A stretch of DNA of 64,000 nt from contig JAACJO010000035.1 in assembly GCA_013368445.1 (NCBI GenBank), positions 1 to 64,000 of the forward strand. Direction: 5' to 3'. Below are positions 1 through 12,960 of this stretch, one piece after another. The notes under the pieces were generated by a model. That model worked only from the letters and a program-made list of their open reading frames with translations. It made no database searches and had not been told where the DNA came from. The translations under genes and the position numbers were made by a program. The stretch's first letter is position 1. Every line of letters begins with the position of its first letter. The stretch comes from Leucocoprinus leucothites. Lineage: Eukaryota; Basidiomycota; Agaricomycetes; Agaricales; Agaricaceae.

Positions 1-403
1 TATTTGAAGGTATCGTAGAGTTCGAAATAGAGGATTGTTCTTTCTGAGTAGTAAACTCAGGTGGTGGCAAATGCAATAATATTTCCTCTTTGGAAGTATT
101 GGCAGGTAAAGCAAGTAATTCTTTCTCAATCAACAAAGCTTTGTCCTTGTCATTGGTCCACTGACCAGGTAGCTTTTTAGCTAAATGGGCAGTCAATGCA
201 GAAGATCCTGGCTTTTCTGTTTGCTTGACTCTAGAAACAGGCTTTGGAGGTGTATAAGGTTTCACAAGCCCTGCCTTGGCAGAAGTCTTAGTTATTCTTT
301 TATGGGTGGAAGTTGTTCCTTTGTTAAGGGAGCTACTTCCTAAGGTGGCTTTTTGTCTTAAGCCTTTTGGTGTTGAAGACTTCAGAGGAGGTCCCCAAGG
401 CAT
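1..403 (-). CDS. 5' part of a gag-like ORF (Gypsy-2), runs off the window
   Basis: An uninterrupted frame opens with ATG at 403 and continues to base 1 with no stop (about 134 codons). The product is basic, rich in Ser, Thr, Lys and Pro, begins MPWGPPLKSSTPKG and has no recognisable domain here. The ATG lies about 70 nt after a tRNA-primer-like site (470-482) that follows the inferred end of an LTR (485). That layout is where a retrotransposon gag would start. I infer gag from position, not homology. A host gene interrupted upstream is the main alternative. Confidence 0.45.
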   Translation of the reverse strand, partial: MPWGPPLKSSTPKGLRQKATLGSSSLNKGTTSTHKRITKTSAKAGLVKPYTPPKPVSRVKQTEKPGSSALTAHLAKKLPGQWTNDKDKALLIEKELLALPANTSKEEILLHLPPPEFTTQKEQSSISNSTIPSN

Positions 404-469
404 TTTGTAAAATTATAAAAGAAAACAAAAAATAAAAAGAAAATCCTCAACAAATCTGAAACTTCCCTT

Positions 470-482
470 GTGGTGGGCTCCA
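470..482 (-). promoter_or_regulatory. Putative tRNA primer-binding site of Gypsy-2
   Basis: On the minus strand, TGGAGCCCACCAC follows the inferred LTR end (...TACA) after two bases. Starting with TGG is what a site complementary to a tRNA CCA end requires. The tRNA was not identified. Confidence 0.35.
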
Positions 483-728
483 GATGTACTGTAGACCCTC
501 ATTGACATATGGATATAATGTCAAGTAGAGTTTTATTTTTATTTTTAAATCAATGAATTTATATAGCAGTGCTTGATTGCAGTCTGCTTTCAACTAAATA
601 TTGCAAATGGATGGTACACTACGGCAAGCTGGGGTACACAAAGCAGTTGAAGACTGCTTTAGACAAAGACTATATATGATTAGTCCAGTAAAATAGAGAA
701 GACTTGGAGGAGACTATAGAACAAGGTG

Positions 729-3700
729 TCATACACAGAGATTGGACTCAAAGAGAAGAGAAGAGATGATATGAAAGAATATAGTTCACCTTCATTTGGT
801 TTGGCGGGCACAGGAGCTTGAGGCAGCAGTGGACGCATGTCATGATTAGAGAAGGCAAAAGTGGCTGGGTTCTTTTTCAAGAACTCAACAAGGAACTTAT
901 ACTGAGGGAAAGCACATTGCACCCATTGGGTGCAGATGGGATAGAGGGGGCAATAACACAAGATATGATGTCATGTTTCCAAGTGGTGGCCACAATGACA
1001 GGATTTAGGTTCAAGGGGAAAGAACCTTTTGCGATATGCTCCAATCGGAGCATGATTTAAAATAGCCTGAGTCATGCGAGCACATAGTGATGGTGACTTG
1101 TTGGCTAGAGGAAGCCAGGTGCCCCCTTAACATAAGTGGGGATGAGGAACTTGCGATTTTTCTTTGAAAGAAGGAAACCATTGCCAGGGTACTTCTTCTT
1201 CCAGAATGTAGACTCCCATGATTTCTGGCAGTTGTTGGTGGCTTTTTGTCACAAAAAGTCAAGAGTGGCACCTGTGTTAGAGGGAGCGTGGATGCAAGTG
1301 GATGTGATGTCATTATGGACTCTAAGATGGGGTTTCCAACACCATTTAGATGGGATGTCCCAGAAGTCAATGGAATGGGATGGTTTGGCTGCAAGCCAGT
1401 CAGATAGTAGTCGGCAGACTTGGATAGATTGTGACTGACTTGAGTGAATGGATGGGTTGACTGCCAGCTTGGCTGCTGGAAGACAGTCAGTGATGAGAAT
1501 AATGTGGTCACACTGGAGGGAGATGGCCTTGGCAATGCCAATGCCAATGGAATAGAGTTCAGCGTCTGTGGAAGACACCCAGCTGCTTGCCTGTTTTGCA
1601 TGGGATACTTGTCTTCCGCTGCAATATAAGTGTGCCACCAAAACTGCCTGAAGGGAACCTACAAGGGGAACAGAGGCATCAGTAACAACTGACATACAAT
1701 TATGATCAGAAGAAGAAGAGGAGAAAACTGAGTCAAGAGACAATATGTGTTTATACATCTCATGCTTGTCCGAGCGATTACAAGGATGAAAATGAATAGA
1801 GTTGGAATAGATATCCATGAGATGAGACCCAGGCTTGGACTCAGGAGTGAAGGGAGAGAAAGATTCAGAAAGATGAGAAAGAGAGTTATCTACATCAATA
1901 ATAGGGCCTTTGACTTTAGCTTTTTTGGCCATAGTGAGAAGGCAAAGTGATTGGGGATGGTGGGAAGAATTAAGAGAGAAATGATCAGATAAAAGAGAGC
2001 AAATCACATGATTTGAAGGTAAAGTAGAAACTTGATATAAAGAACAAATAGCTAATTTATGAAGATGAAGATGGATAGGAATAAGTCCAGCAATGCTTTC
2101 AATGCCACCAGATGGAGAAGTGCAGAAGGTGCTGGTGATCCAGAGAGCCGCGCACCTTTGCATGGAGGATAAGGATTTGAGAAGTGCCTTGTTGCGAGCA
2201 CCCTCATAGTACCATAGTCAATAGCCATACGTTGCCACAGGGACAATGCATGATCTATATAGGAGATGTTTTTGGAGAGGGAGAAGTCCTTGGGTTGAGT
2301 TACCTAGCATACCCATAGCTTTCACTGTGGATAATGCTCTGGTAGAGTAATATCAAATGTGCTCTTGAAATGAGAGTCTACAGTTGACATATAAGCCGAG
2401 GTATTGCCAGAAGCATTTTGGGTGCAGGAGAGGGCCACCAATGTTGGATAGGTTGAGTGGGGGGTTAGAATTGTTGTGCTGACAAGAGAAGTGGAAGACC
2501 TCAGATTTATTGTGTTCGATGACTAGTCTGAGGTCAGTGCATATGGAGTTAATGATGGAGTATGCTGGTTTAAGGGAGGAAATAGTGTCAGTGTAATTCT
2601 TCACTTGAGATATACAAAGCCCATCATCAACAAAAGATAGAAGGGAAGAGGGGACGGATTGTAGACGAGCATGTTGGTTGAACATATACATGAGAGGTGC
2701 CAAGTAGAGTGCTGAGAGGATGGGAGATAAAGCTGAACCTTGCCCCATGCCAACATCCGCATTATGGGCATTAGACAGGAAAGTGTTCCACATGAATTGG
2801 GTGGATCGACCTATAAGGTAGTGAGAGAAAAATTTAACAAATTCTGGGGCGAACCCCTGGCATCACAGGATATCAGTAAGAATGTTGTGGTTAAGGGAGG
2901 GGAAGAATTGGGCAATGTCGAAGGCACAAACATTAGTGATTATATCTTTGGCCCATCCAGCCCGAATAACATGAGTGAGGAAAACACCTGCATCTTTGGT
3001 GGAGCATTGGATAACTCTGCCCATTTGATTTGGGTGAAGTGCTCCTGAAGAAACTGCCTCAAATTGCATGCAGCGAGCAATCATCTTTTCAATAAGTTTA
3101 CCTAAAGTGTTTAGTAGAACAATGGGGCGAAATGCTTTAGGAGTATCATAGGCCGGTTTGTTTGGCTTGGGGATGATGATAGAGACCAAGTCTTTGAAAT
3201 GACTCAGCCAATGAGAAAGACATATGCATGCATTAGCAATGAGTATAATGTTCTTGAGGCAGTTGTCATGGGTGACAATAGACTTTAGATGTCTCCAAGA
3301 GATGTGATCAGGTCCAGGTGCTGAGGAGTCAGCACAAGACAAAAGAGATTTGGTGAGTTCAAGAATGGAGAAGTCTGCCCAGGAACAGGGAGGGAAGGAT
3401 TTCATTTCATTGACAATATGGGGGCTTACTGGTCATCCTGATGCAGAGTTGTATGATGAGTGAAGTGCATTCCACAGGTCTGGGAGGTCATTACAAGGCC
3501 GTCCTTGATATTGAATGCCTTCAATGGCAGGGAGTTTTCATTGTTTGACCCATTCCATAAGATCCCAGGGTCGTTTGTTGGTTGACACAATCTCATGAAT
3601 GTGTTCATCAAAGAAAGAGTGTTTAGCAAGTCGAGTAGCTGCTCTGAACACTCGCCAGTCTTTTTGGTCCTTCATTCTTCTGTAAGTAAGTAAAGTCTCA

Positions 3701-5324
3701 GAGCAGTGGGGAGACCACCGTTCCTTTGATCGGTTAGTGATCCATACAGTTTTAGAGTTCGTGTTCCATGACTCAGAGAAGATGCGAGAAATGGAGTCAG
3801 AGATATTGTCCAGACGAGAAGTGGAGTGAATGTTTGAACAGTCAAGAGCTGCTACATGCTCTGAAACCTGAGAAATAAAAGTGGTTTCTTCATTGCTATC
3901 CTTTGGCAGTAGACATTTTTTATAATTAATATAATCCAGGTGAATCGGAAGATCAATGAGCAGAGGTGCATGATCCAAAGGCAGTCTCAAATTTGCATCG
4001 ATGACGTGGGAGGTGGAATTGTTAGCACAAAAGATGAGATCAATAACAGAATTGTCATGATTTTCTATGGGAGAAAAATGGGTTGGAGAGAAATTGGTCA
4101 GTATAGATCTGGTGAGATTGAAACAATCCACTAGCTCTGTTAGAGTTATGGTGGAATGAGGGAGATGAGAAGCCGAGGGATCCTATTCTGGAGAACGACA
4201 GTTGAAGTTGCCTCCCATATACACAATATTGGGAATGTCAATGAAGTTCATCGAAAGAAAATTAATTGCCAATGAAGATGAGTCTGAATATATGTTGAGA
4301 AAATGAATATAGTTACCCTGGTTGAATAATCCCAAGATTTGGATATTGCAGTGATTAACCCACTCCTGTCAAAGAATGGGTCTCATATGAAGCAGGCATC
4401 TGTGAACATAAGTTAAAGTATGGGGATGGGGGTTGTTGGGCTTAGTAGGGCGAACCATACACTACCACTCAGGATAGATAGGGGCACCTACAACATCGTC
4501 CCCTTCAGGGTTAGTCATAGAGTGTTATGTATATTGATTATATCTAGCATTTGTTCCATCTACAATGCGAAGTCGATATTAGCTTTAGTTAAGTAATATC
4601 GCAATTATGTTTTCCTTTTATTTGTTCTTGTATTTTCTAGTTTGTTTTAACTCATTTACTTTGACTCATTTTGACTTGTTTGGTTTTGTTTATATTTTGA
4701 TGACATGTGATTGTTAAATATAGCTGCACTATATTTGGACTTACCTTGTGATTGATCAGATGATCAAAGAAGAACTTCTAAAGCTTCTTTGACAGATCAC
4801 ATCTTATATAGTTTAATTAGTGTTAAGGAAGCTGTATGCTTCTCTTCTTTCATTAGAAGCCCTTAGCCCTAGTTAATAATAGATACAGACTTGTATCATA
4901 TATAAGTCGTCGACATCTACCAAGGAGAAACATTGTTTCTACTTGGTTAGGTGGAGACTCAATATGAGCCTTTATCTATACAAAGTCGAATTGAACTTAA
5001 GCCCTAAGATCTCAATTACTGAAGTCTTTACTATTATAATTGCCGTATTATAACTCTGACTTAGTGAACGACTTTGTCACTTACCAAGAAGGAGTCCCCT
5101 TTGATAAGATCAACCCAATACTTATTGCACCAGCTTAGACTGGGCCGGTGTCACTATAACATAGAGGGTGCTTTGCAGATGTGATTCCATGGGGGTTCCT
5201 GTAGAAAAATGATATTGAAGTCCAACTTCTTGGACTCAAGAATGGTGTCAACAAGGGCATAAGAATGTCCCATGTTTTGCAAATAGATACAAACAGAAGA
5301 AATAATATTGCTCTTACCAGACAT
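729..5324 (-). pseudogene. L1-A ORF2: endonuclease / reverse transcriptase / RNase H (disrupted)
   Basis: ORF2 makes the cDNA at the nicked target. Order from the ATG at 5324: an AP-endonuclease-like N terminus (CIYLQN...FLQEP), the rest of the endonuclease after the solo LTR (DLIFCANNS, LPLDHAPLLIDLP), RT (APGPDHISWRHLKSI, PIVLLNTLGKLIEKMI, FDIAQFFPSLNHN, GQGSALSP, then the catalytic FVDDG near 2630), RNase H (VVTDASVPLVGS...TDAELYSI, about 1550-1700) and a C-terminal Cys/His region ending near 730. The frame is broken by the solo LTR and by several stops and frameshifts, so it is inactive. The ATG is two bases after the ORF1 stop. Confidence 0.85.
4523..5161 (+). mobile_element. Solo LTR inserted in L1-A ORF2
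   Basis: This 639-bp insertion starts TGTTATGTA and ends TATAACA. It is flanked by a 5-bp TSD, TAGAG (4518-4522 and 5162-5166). L1-E lacks the insertion at the same position (59080-59090), which fixes the ends. A TATA-like CATATATAAG near 4897 suggests plus orientation. No internal region is present, so this is an LTR-LTR recombination remnant, from a family other than Gypsy-1 though the terminal TGTTATG is shared. Confidence 0.85.
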
Positions 5325-7135
5325 ATTTAAACTGCAACTCTGCCACTAGAGCAATTGGTATTGGCATAGACAGTACATGCAGTGCATGACTCAGTGGCTT
5401 TGTTAGAGTGCCAGGTCTGGTCGAACCTGTTTCTCCAAAATGGACACTTAGTGTTGTTGGCATGGTGATCACCTTTGCAGTTGAGACATTTGAAGTTCTC
5501 GAGATGAGGACATGGGATGCCATCAGGAGTGGTGTCGCAAGGGGGGTTTGATTTTGGATTGGCCTTGCAGCACCAGGCCATGGATTGATGATTCTCAACT
5601 CAATGAGGACCACCACATATTTGACAGCAAGCACCAAGGGCATGACATGCATGAGTGGGGTGGCCCCACTGCCAACAGTTCCTGCATTGTGCAATACCAG
5701 GGTGCATACTGGTAACTTGGATGGTGCCGATATGTCAACCAAAGTTGGTAGTACAGTTGACTAATGTCTTGGCCTTAGTACCATTTTGGGAGTCCCAGAT
5801 GTCGAACCATACAACTGCTGTATCTGACTTGGGGGAAGCTTTCATGATGCAAGGGCGAGCAGCGAGGATGACATTTTTGAAGAGGGATGATTGGCTGAGG
5901 GCCTGCTCAACGAAAGCGGGAGATAGGGGGTTGGAGGAATTGGCTACCCAGTAGGGGACACCAATGATTTTGAGGAATGACTTGGATTGTGGAAGATGGG
6001 GCTCAATGGGAATAGTGTCTCCAAGTTGCCAGGCTTTTTTCAGCCAGGATTTAATGGTATTGAGGTCGGTAGGAGAAGTGACGCCTGAGGTGGCAATGGA
6101 TATGCTGTTGTATGATTTGCAAACAGATTCAATGCAAAGTTTGGATTGAGCGGCAGTAAGGCCATGGTTGCAGAATTCAGCCGCTTTGTTAAAGTCTTTG
6201 ATGTGATCTATGATAATGTTTCCCTCAAAAGGAATGAGGACTTGGTGATGAGTGGGACCATGAGTCATCATTTTTGGTTTAGCGCATTGAGCACTTGAAG
6301 TTGAAGATTCAGGTGCTTGAGGCTGGGCATTACCGAAACCTGCCTTGTACATAGCAAGGACTTTGTCATATGAAAGTTTGGGGAAGGTGAGTATCATTTC
6401 TCGCATCTTAACCCCATCGATGTTAGGAGAAGTGGAAGAGGAAGCCACTGGCTGGACACCCTGTTGGGCAGCATCAGCAAATGACACATTCTTCTTGTTG
6501 AAGTGTTCCATAAGGGGTTTGGTGAATGCCTTATGGTCAGGAGGGGGAATAGGGGGCAGCATCTCAGAAGCACCCTTAGGCTTAGGTTTTGATGGCTGAG
6601 CCTGGCCATCAGAAGAGGGATGCCCAACTGAGTGCTCAAAATTTCCATTCCCATTCCTTGGAGTCATGTGATTGGAAGGTGGAGGGGGAACCCGGGAGAC
6701 ATGGATGGGGCCAGCAGGCTTAGAAGACATAACATCATTCTTTGCCTTTTGGCGATCTGGTGCAGACATAATGTCATGTGCCTTACCAGAAGATGAAATG
6801 TCATTCTGGGGGGGGGGGGAGGGTGCCCTCAGCAGGAGGGGCTTTGTCAATGTTCATAGAGTCATTGTTGATACAAGCTGTAGAGTTAGTTTGTCCAAAG
6901 ACAATACCAGGTGGGAATAGAGGGGTTGGGATTAAAGATGGGGAAGGTTTACGTACCTTCTTTCCCTTGCCCTTACCCTTTGGATGGGGGGGAAGAGTCT
7001 GTCATAGGGATATCGGATGGAGGGCTGAGATATTGTCGCAGTGCTTTAATGATCATGAGTCCACTTTTGCCGTTGATGGGTAAGCGGTCCCAGCCTGATT
7101 CAAACATAGTTGTTAGTAAGCAATAAATGGGTTCC

Positions 7136-7832
7136 TGTTATGATTTACAGTCAGAGCGCCTAGTAACGTTGCGTGTCACAACACGTGATTGGGTTACGTA
7201 AGACAGCGGCTAACTGGTCTTTAACCTACTTCAATTAATAAGCTTGAGTATTCTCGAAAGCCTAGTAAGAGAAGGCCAAGAAGACTTGAGGTAAGTCTAA
7301 GGTAGTGCAAGGTTCGAGACAACAACAATGATACAAGTGAATTCGAGGCAGGGCAAGTAAACACAAGTAGTCTGGGAAACAAAGGAAAGATTAAACTTGC
7401 ATTTAATCTTCCAGATACAAGTCCTTAAATACTGACTAGACGAAACGATATCAAACTATGAAACTACAACTACAAGTCTGAAAATCACTATCACGATTCT
7501 GATAAATACGTATCTGTCCGCCGATGTAACAGCTATCATAGTTAGATATCTAATAGTTCAAATCCAAACACAATGTCCATGAAACCATCATTGTCTGTTA
7601 ATCAATCCTGTTAGTCCATAACTATCAAACAGCGAAACCGTTCCTCCTGATCCTCCTAATAACGTCCGTCCAATTATACTCGTCCCAATCAACATCAAAT
7701 CGTTCTTCTTCCACATCAAACTTTCCAACGTACTCTTCCCAATCTAGAACCGCAGTCTCGGTCCTGGTGGCTGTGTCAGCGTCTAGGATGATTAAGTCAC
7801 AATGAGCATCAATCAGGTTGACATTTATAACA
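7136..7832 (-). repeat. Gypsy-1 3' LTR
   Basis: 697 bp, termini TGTTAT...ATAACA. Differs from the 5' LTR at four positions near 7740, 7752, 7807 and 7819; the last three are CpG versus TpG/CpA. A TATA-like sequence is at 7424-7431 and the primer sequence AAGATTAAACTT at 7387-7398 (plus-strand reading). Confidence 0.95.
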
Positions 7833-7845
7833 TTATCCCTTTTGT
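7833..7845 (-). promoter_or_regulatory. Gypsy-1 polypurine tract
   Basis: Minus-strand ACAAAAGGGATAA lies directly against the 3' LTR, the expected place and composition for the plus-strand DNA primer. Confidence 0.6.
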
Positions 7846-8417
7846 AGGACTTGATGTCCTCATCAACGTCCTTATCCAAATTGGACTCAGTAATCTCCAT
7901 AGGGCTCTCCTGTGATGTTGGCAATTGCGACGTTGTCGTAGGGGTCGTCATACTCTTCTCCATAAGCGTCCCTATGATCATAACCTCCATCTGAGACTTG
8001 TCAAGGTCTGAGGTGGCATTGGGTACGAGGTTGACGGCGAGGCGTTTGGTGATGCGTATGTCTGGTGTCAGGAGTCAGGCGAGCTGGAGAATGCGGCGGT
8101 AGAACTCGTGTTCTACTTGTGTCTGTTGAGTCGAGTCCCACGTGGAGGAAGACTTCATTTTTCCTTTGTCGTTGATGTCGAATGGGTTGGATCGGACAGA
8201 CTTCTTGAGTCGGAGTGCTTCGGGAAGAAGGTAAGGGGAGGTCTCCGGGTCTAAATACTTGGGATGGATGTTTGCGGGTAAGGATAGGTTTGAGCCATCG
8301 TTGTTCTCGATCAGAGACTCCGCTGATGAATGAGGAGAGGGGAAAGAGGTGTAATTGTGGGAACTTTGCGACGGCTTGTCGTTGTAAGACTTGTGCGAAT
8401 TCTCGGGTGGTACATGC

Positions 8418-9278
8418 TCATTGTTTGTTGAGGAAGCAGTATCTTCCGAGATGTCCAGGGGCAGAGTGTTGGCAGTAGTGGCAGGTATAATGTTCGCATT
8501 GGTCCACGAAATGACCATCGACCCTACAGATTGTGCAGTATTCTCTCTGTGTAGTACTTTCGGGGGTGGGAATAGAGTCGGGTTTCGTTTGTGGCAATCG
8601 TAGTCCGCGATCATCCGTTCCAGTCTGTTCCGTTCCCTGAGGGGCGTCAGGTCGATCCACATTAGGAAGTTCATTGGGAACTCCATTGGTTCCATCATCG
8701 GGTCCATCCGGGTACTGGAGAGTAGGAAGTTCAGATCCTTGTCGAGTCTCGCTAGGCTCACTTGGATCTGGAGCCTTTGGGAAAGTGTGAAGGGCTTGTT
8801 CAGCCACTGACATGATTTTCCTAATGACAGGCGATTCGACAGTTCGGCAAAGTGAGTTAATGTGACACTTGAAGAAATACGAGTGGTGGAGCAACGTGTG
8901 TTTAAGAAATAAGAGAGTAGTCCAGTCCTCCCTGAATAGGTCGAACTGGACAGCGTCGAGTGAATCTTCGCAGAGAGTGGCCCTAGCTTCAGTGAAGGGG
9001 GGATCGTAGAGTTGGAAGGTTTGAATGGCTCTAGTGGGGTCGGTGTAGGTTTCCTCTGGTGGGGAATCTTCCGAAATTGAGGCAACGGACTGTGCGATGG
9101 TCGTGACTGGAGGGGCAACGACATAGCTCGTTCCTATTCCAGGCGAGGTATATGTTGGAGGGCGTGGGGATAAATGACTGGAGTTAGATGTGATGTCTGA
9201 TTTGCGAAGTGGTACTAGGGGTGTGTTGGATTGGTAGGTGTATGGTTCTGGGGTGGTGTTTGGAATGAGATGTTGCAT
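8418..9278 (-). CDS. Gypsy-1 ORF3: accessory zinc-knuckle protein
   Basis: A 286-codon open frame starts 12 bp after the pol stop (9291), in a frame of its own. The N-terminal half is Pro/Ser/Thr-rich. A middle stretch (RATLCEDSLDAVQFDLFREDW...RTVESPVIRKIM) looks folded. The C terminus has a CCHC knuckle, CTICRVDGHFVDQC, and a second cluster, CHYCQHSAPGHLGRYC, just before the stop. A coding-looking stretch in a different frame continues to 8075 (KYLDPETSPYLLPEALRLKK), so the original protein may have been longer and frameshifted. The role is unknown. RNA or DNA binding follows only from the knuckles. Standard Ty3/Gypsy elements lack an ORF after integrase. Confidence 0.65.
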   Translation of the reverse strand: MQHLIPNTTPEPYTYQSNTPLVPLRKSDITSNSSHLSPRPPTYTSPGIGTSYVVAPPVTTIAQSVASISEDSPPEETYTDPTRAIQTFQLYDPPFTEARATLCEDSLDAVQFDLFREDWTTLLFLKHTLLHHSYFFKCHINSLCRTVESPVIRKIMSVAEQALHTFPKAPDPSEPSETRQGSELPTLQYPDGPDDGTNGVPNELPNVDRPDAPQGTEQTGTDDRGLRLPQTKPDSIPTPESTTQREYCTICRVDGHFVDQCEHYTCHYCQHSAPGHLGRYCFLNKQ

Positions 9279-12200
9279 GATTCTGATTTTTCAACGAAGT
9301 TTATGATGTTGTTTATATGTGTCTAGCATCTCCTGTGCATTCTTTAGGGTGTCTGCGGGCTGCCATGTCCATTCTGAATTAGGATATCCTTTCCAATGTA
9401 TCAGATATTCGATCTTTCCGTGGCGTGTTTTGCGATGGCGAACAATGTCTTCGACTTCCCATTCTTCTTCTCCTTCTATTAGATCAGGTGGTGGGTTCTC
9501 GAAATGATTTCTGTATTCGTCGTTCTCAGTTACTGGCCATAGGAGTCCTATGTGGAAGCAGGGATGAACTTTCCATGATTTGGGTAATTTTAGTTCATAG
9601 TTCACAGGTCCAAGCTTCTTTGTGATTTCGAAAGGTCCTACGCGTTTCGCTGATAGTTTTCTTGATGGTGCTCGAATAGGGAGGTTGCGTGAATCCAGCC
9701 AGACCTTTTGTCCTACTTCTAGTTTTGGAAGTGGACCTTTGATGCGTTCGGTCATAGTTTGCCTTGCTTTCTCATGCAAATCTTGTGCGGCGATGCGGAT
9801 ATTCTTTATCCAGTTGATGCGGTCTTCAGTTGCCGGATTATTTGTTGGTTCTTGATTAGTTGGGAAAGCTTTGAGGGGGTGGCTGTACATCAGTTCAAAG
9901 GGTGTTTATGATCGATTTGAATGGGTTCTGGAGTTGTGTGCGAATTCCATGAGGGGTAGTTTCTTTGGCCAGTCAAGTGCGTTCTTGGAACAGTAAGCAG
10001 AAAGGTACATTTCGATTTCCTGGTTGAAGCATTCAGTGGTTCCGTCAGATTGAGGGTGGTATGCGGTAGATCATGCGTGTTCTATTCCTAGCTTCTTGAA
10101 CAGAGCTTGGACAGATTTAGCAACAAATCTAGGGTCTCGATCGGAGATAATTTTGTCTGGGGTTCCAAAACGCGAGAAGACATTTTTAATTAACAGATCA
10201 GAGATGTGATCTGCAGTGGCTTCTTTTTGTGTTGGTACTATAATTATCCCTTTTGTGAGTCCATGGTCCACTATGGACAAAATAGAGTCGAATCCATCGA
10301 CTTCTGGAAGATCAGTGATGAGATCCATAGCTATTTGTGCAAACGGTCGAAGAGAGCGTGGTCCTTTAATGGGTTGGAGTGGGGGCTTGAAAGGCCGTCT
10401 ATTGATCTTGTGTTGTTGACAGATGGGGCATCCTTTCACGTAGTTCTTGACAAAAGCTCTCATTCCAGGCCATGTAATGTATTCTTCTAGTTTGCATATA
10501 GTTTCGGTTGTACCAGGGTGTCCTGCTGCTGGGGCGTCGTGTACTCGTTGGAGTAAACGTTTCTTGAATGTGTTGTTGGCGGGGAGCGTGAAACGTCCTT
10601 TTTTGTCGATGTGAGGTGAGCCATCGGGTTTCATTGGGAGTGATTCTTCGATTTCCGGATCGAGGATATCAACGTCCATTGCTGGGAAAGATGATGTATC
10701 AAACATATGGGCAGGAATGGCTGCTTGCAGTTTTTCTTCTTCCTCTGTGACGTGGTCAGGTCGGTGTGAGAGTGCATCAGCCGCGACATTTTTGATGCCG
10801 GCAATATGGCGGATCTTGACTTTATGGGCACTGATGAGGGCGGACCATCGAATTGTCCGTCGGGATAACTTTGATGGTTTAGCCCAATGGATGATATTGT
10901 CATGATCTGTCCATATGATGGTTTCGTGTGGTGAGCCATCAATGTAGTGTCGCCATTCTTGCAGTGCACGGATGATTGCTAGGAATTCTTGTTCGGAAGT
11001 GTGGTAACGTTTTTCGGTAGGGGAAAATCCTTTTGAGTGGAAGAAACATGGGTGCATGATACCATTCGAATCCTTTTGAAGTAAAACTGCACCTGATGCA
11101 TGATTTGAAGTGTCGGTTTGTATTTCAAAGGGTTTAGTTGGATCGGGGGTTATGAGAACAGGTTCTTGTAGAAATTTCTTGTTGAGAGTGTCGAAAGATG
11201 ATTGAGCTTCTGAATTCCATTGAAATGGTTGATTTTTGCGAAGGAGGGCGTTGAGAGGAGCTGCGTAGTGGGCATAATTTCGTATGAATTTTCGGTAGAA
11301 GTTGCAAAAACCAATGAATTTGTGAATATCTCGTGGGTTTTTGGGTATTGGCCAATCTGCTATTCCTTTGAGTTTTATTGGGTCCATGCGTACTTCGTCC
11401 GGTGAAATTATGAATCCTAGGTATGCCAATTTTTCTTTTTCGAAATCACATTTCTCTGCTTTGAGATAGAGATTGTGTTTTCGGAAAATATCAAATACTT
11501 GGCGGGTGATTTCTCGTAGTTCCTGTTTTGTTTTTGCGTGAATCAACACATCGTCCATATATACGATAACCTTATTTTGATGAATGAGAGGAGCGAGGAT
11601 GGTGTCCATCATGTTTTGGAATGTCGCTGGGCTATTGCACATTCCAAAGAACATAACGGTGGGTTCGAATAACCCTTTATGTGTACGGAAAGCTCCTTTC
11701 CATTGATCTCCTTCGAAAATGCGAATGTTGTTGTATCCAAGTCGTATGTCGAGTGCTGTGAAATATTTCGATCCTTGAAGTCGGTCAAGTATTGATTGGA
11801 TACTAGGGATTGGATAGGCATTTTTGATGGTGTGTTCATTGAGGTATCGATAGTCTTGACATGGTCTCAAAGATCCGTTTTTCTTGGATACAAAGAAGAA
11901 AGGAGAAGCCATTGGTGACTTCGACGGTCGAATGTATCCCTTTCATAGATTTTCTTCTAAGAATTTGTCGAGTTCAAGGGTCTCTCCATACGATAACTTG
12001 TATGAGGGAAAAGCTTTGGGTTGAAAAGATGGTTTCATCTCGATTTTATGGTCATAGGTTCGAGATGGTGGGAATCGTTCGCTTTTCTTTTTGCTGAAGA
12101 GGTCGAGGAATTCGTGAAGATAGTTGGGTACAATTTTTGTGGGATCGGTTTCTTTCTTTTCTCCGTGTTGTTGGGCGAATGTCTGAGAGTGTGATGTTTT

Positions 12201-12734
12201 GGCATTGAATTCGATGAAGTCTTTGTCTGACAGGTTGAATTCATCCAGTCCAATTGTGTTGGGAAATGCTGAATCTAGTAAGGTAGTGAATTCTTGGTTT
12301 TCAAGGTAGGATCGCCAAGAAAGGGTTTTCTTGGTCCAATCTACATCGGGGTTGTGTTTTGAAAACCATGGGATTCCATAGATTATTCGTGGTCGTCCTA
12401 GGTTTGCGACGATCACATTGGTTTTGATTCGTTTTCTGTAAACGGTAGTTTCGATTACTACGTAATCGGTGATGGATGTGTTTTCTACAACTGATCCGTC
12501 TCCATTCCTGATGGCGAGTGGTTTTGGAAGTTTTCTTCTCGGAAGTTTCCATTCGTTTGCGAGATCTTGGTCGATAAGATCGGTTCCTGCTCCTGAATCA
12601 AGGAGTGCTAAAGTATCCACGGTTCTCTCGGGTAGGTGCACTTTGAGGGGAAGATAAAGAGTGTTGGATTGCATGGGGGTAAGGGAAACTTCATTTAAAT
12701 AAGAGAGTCCGGTCGGGGTCTTTGGTCTGAGATA

Positions 12735-12944
12735 CAGTGGCTCAAAAAACTGTCCCAATGTTTTCGCATTTTGGACATATTTGCTAATACCAGGGCAGAT
12801 ATATGGCCTAGCATCCTGAAAATATTCACACAGGTACCTTGACATATTGGGCGCATATATTCCCATGATCACATGACCTTGTCCATCAATGAATTAATAA
12901 TGAATTATCGAAAATATCTACTCATTGGGACAGTTTTTTGACCC
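12735..12944. repeat. Tc1 left terminal inverted repeat (210 bp)
   Basis: Inverted copy of 14118-14327. Its outer end is CAGTGGCTCAAAAAACTGTC and its inner end GACAGTTTTTTGACCC, so the repeat itself has inverted ends. Confidence 0.92.
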
Positions 12945-12960
12945 TCTGTTATCTACCTAC

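Noticed and set aside
1011..2246. Multiple genes on both strands
   Set aside because: All are alternate frames of the L1-A ORF2 RNase H and C-terminal region.
7625..7990. A gene spanning the Gypsy-1 3' LTR boundary
   Set aside because: The frame crosses the polypurine tract and LTR start and shows no domain; probably chance.
8075..8417. A second gene overlapping ORF3
   Set aside because: Only its C-terminal part looks coding; better explained as a frameshifted continuation of ORF3 than an independent gene.
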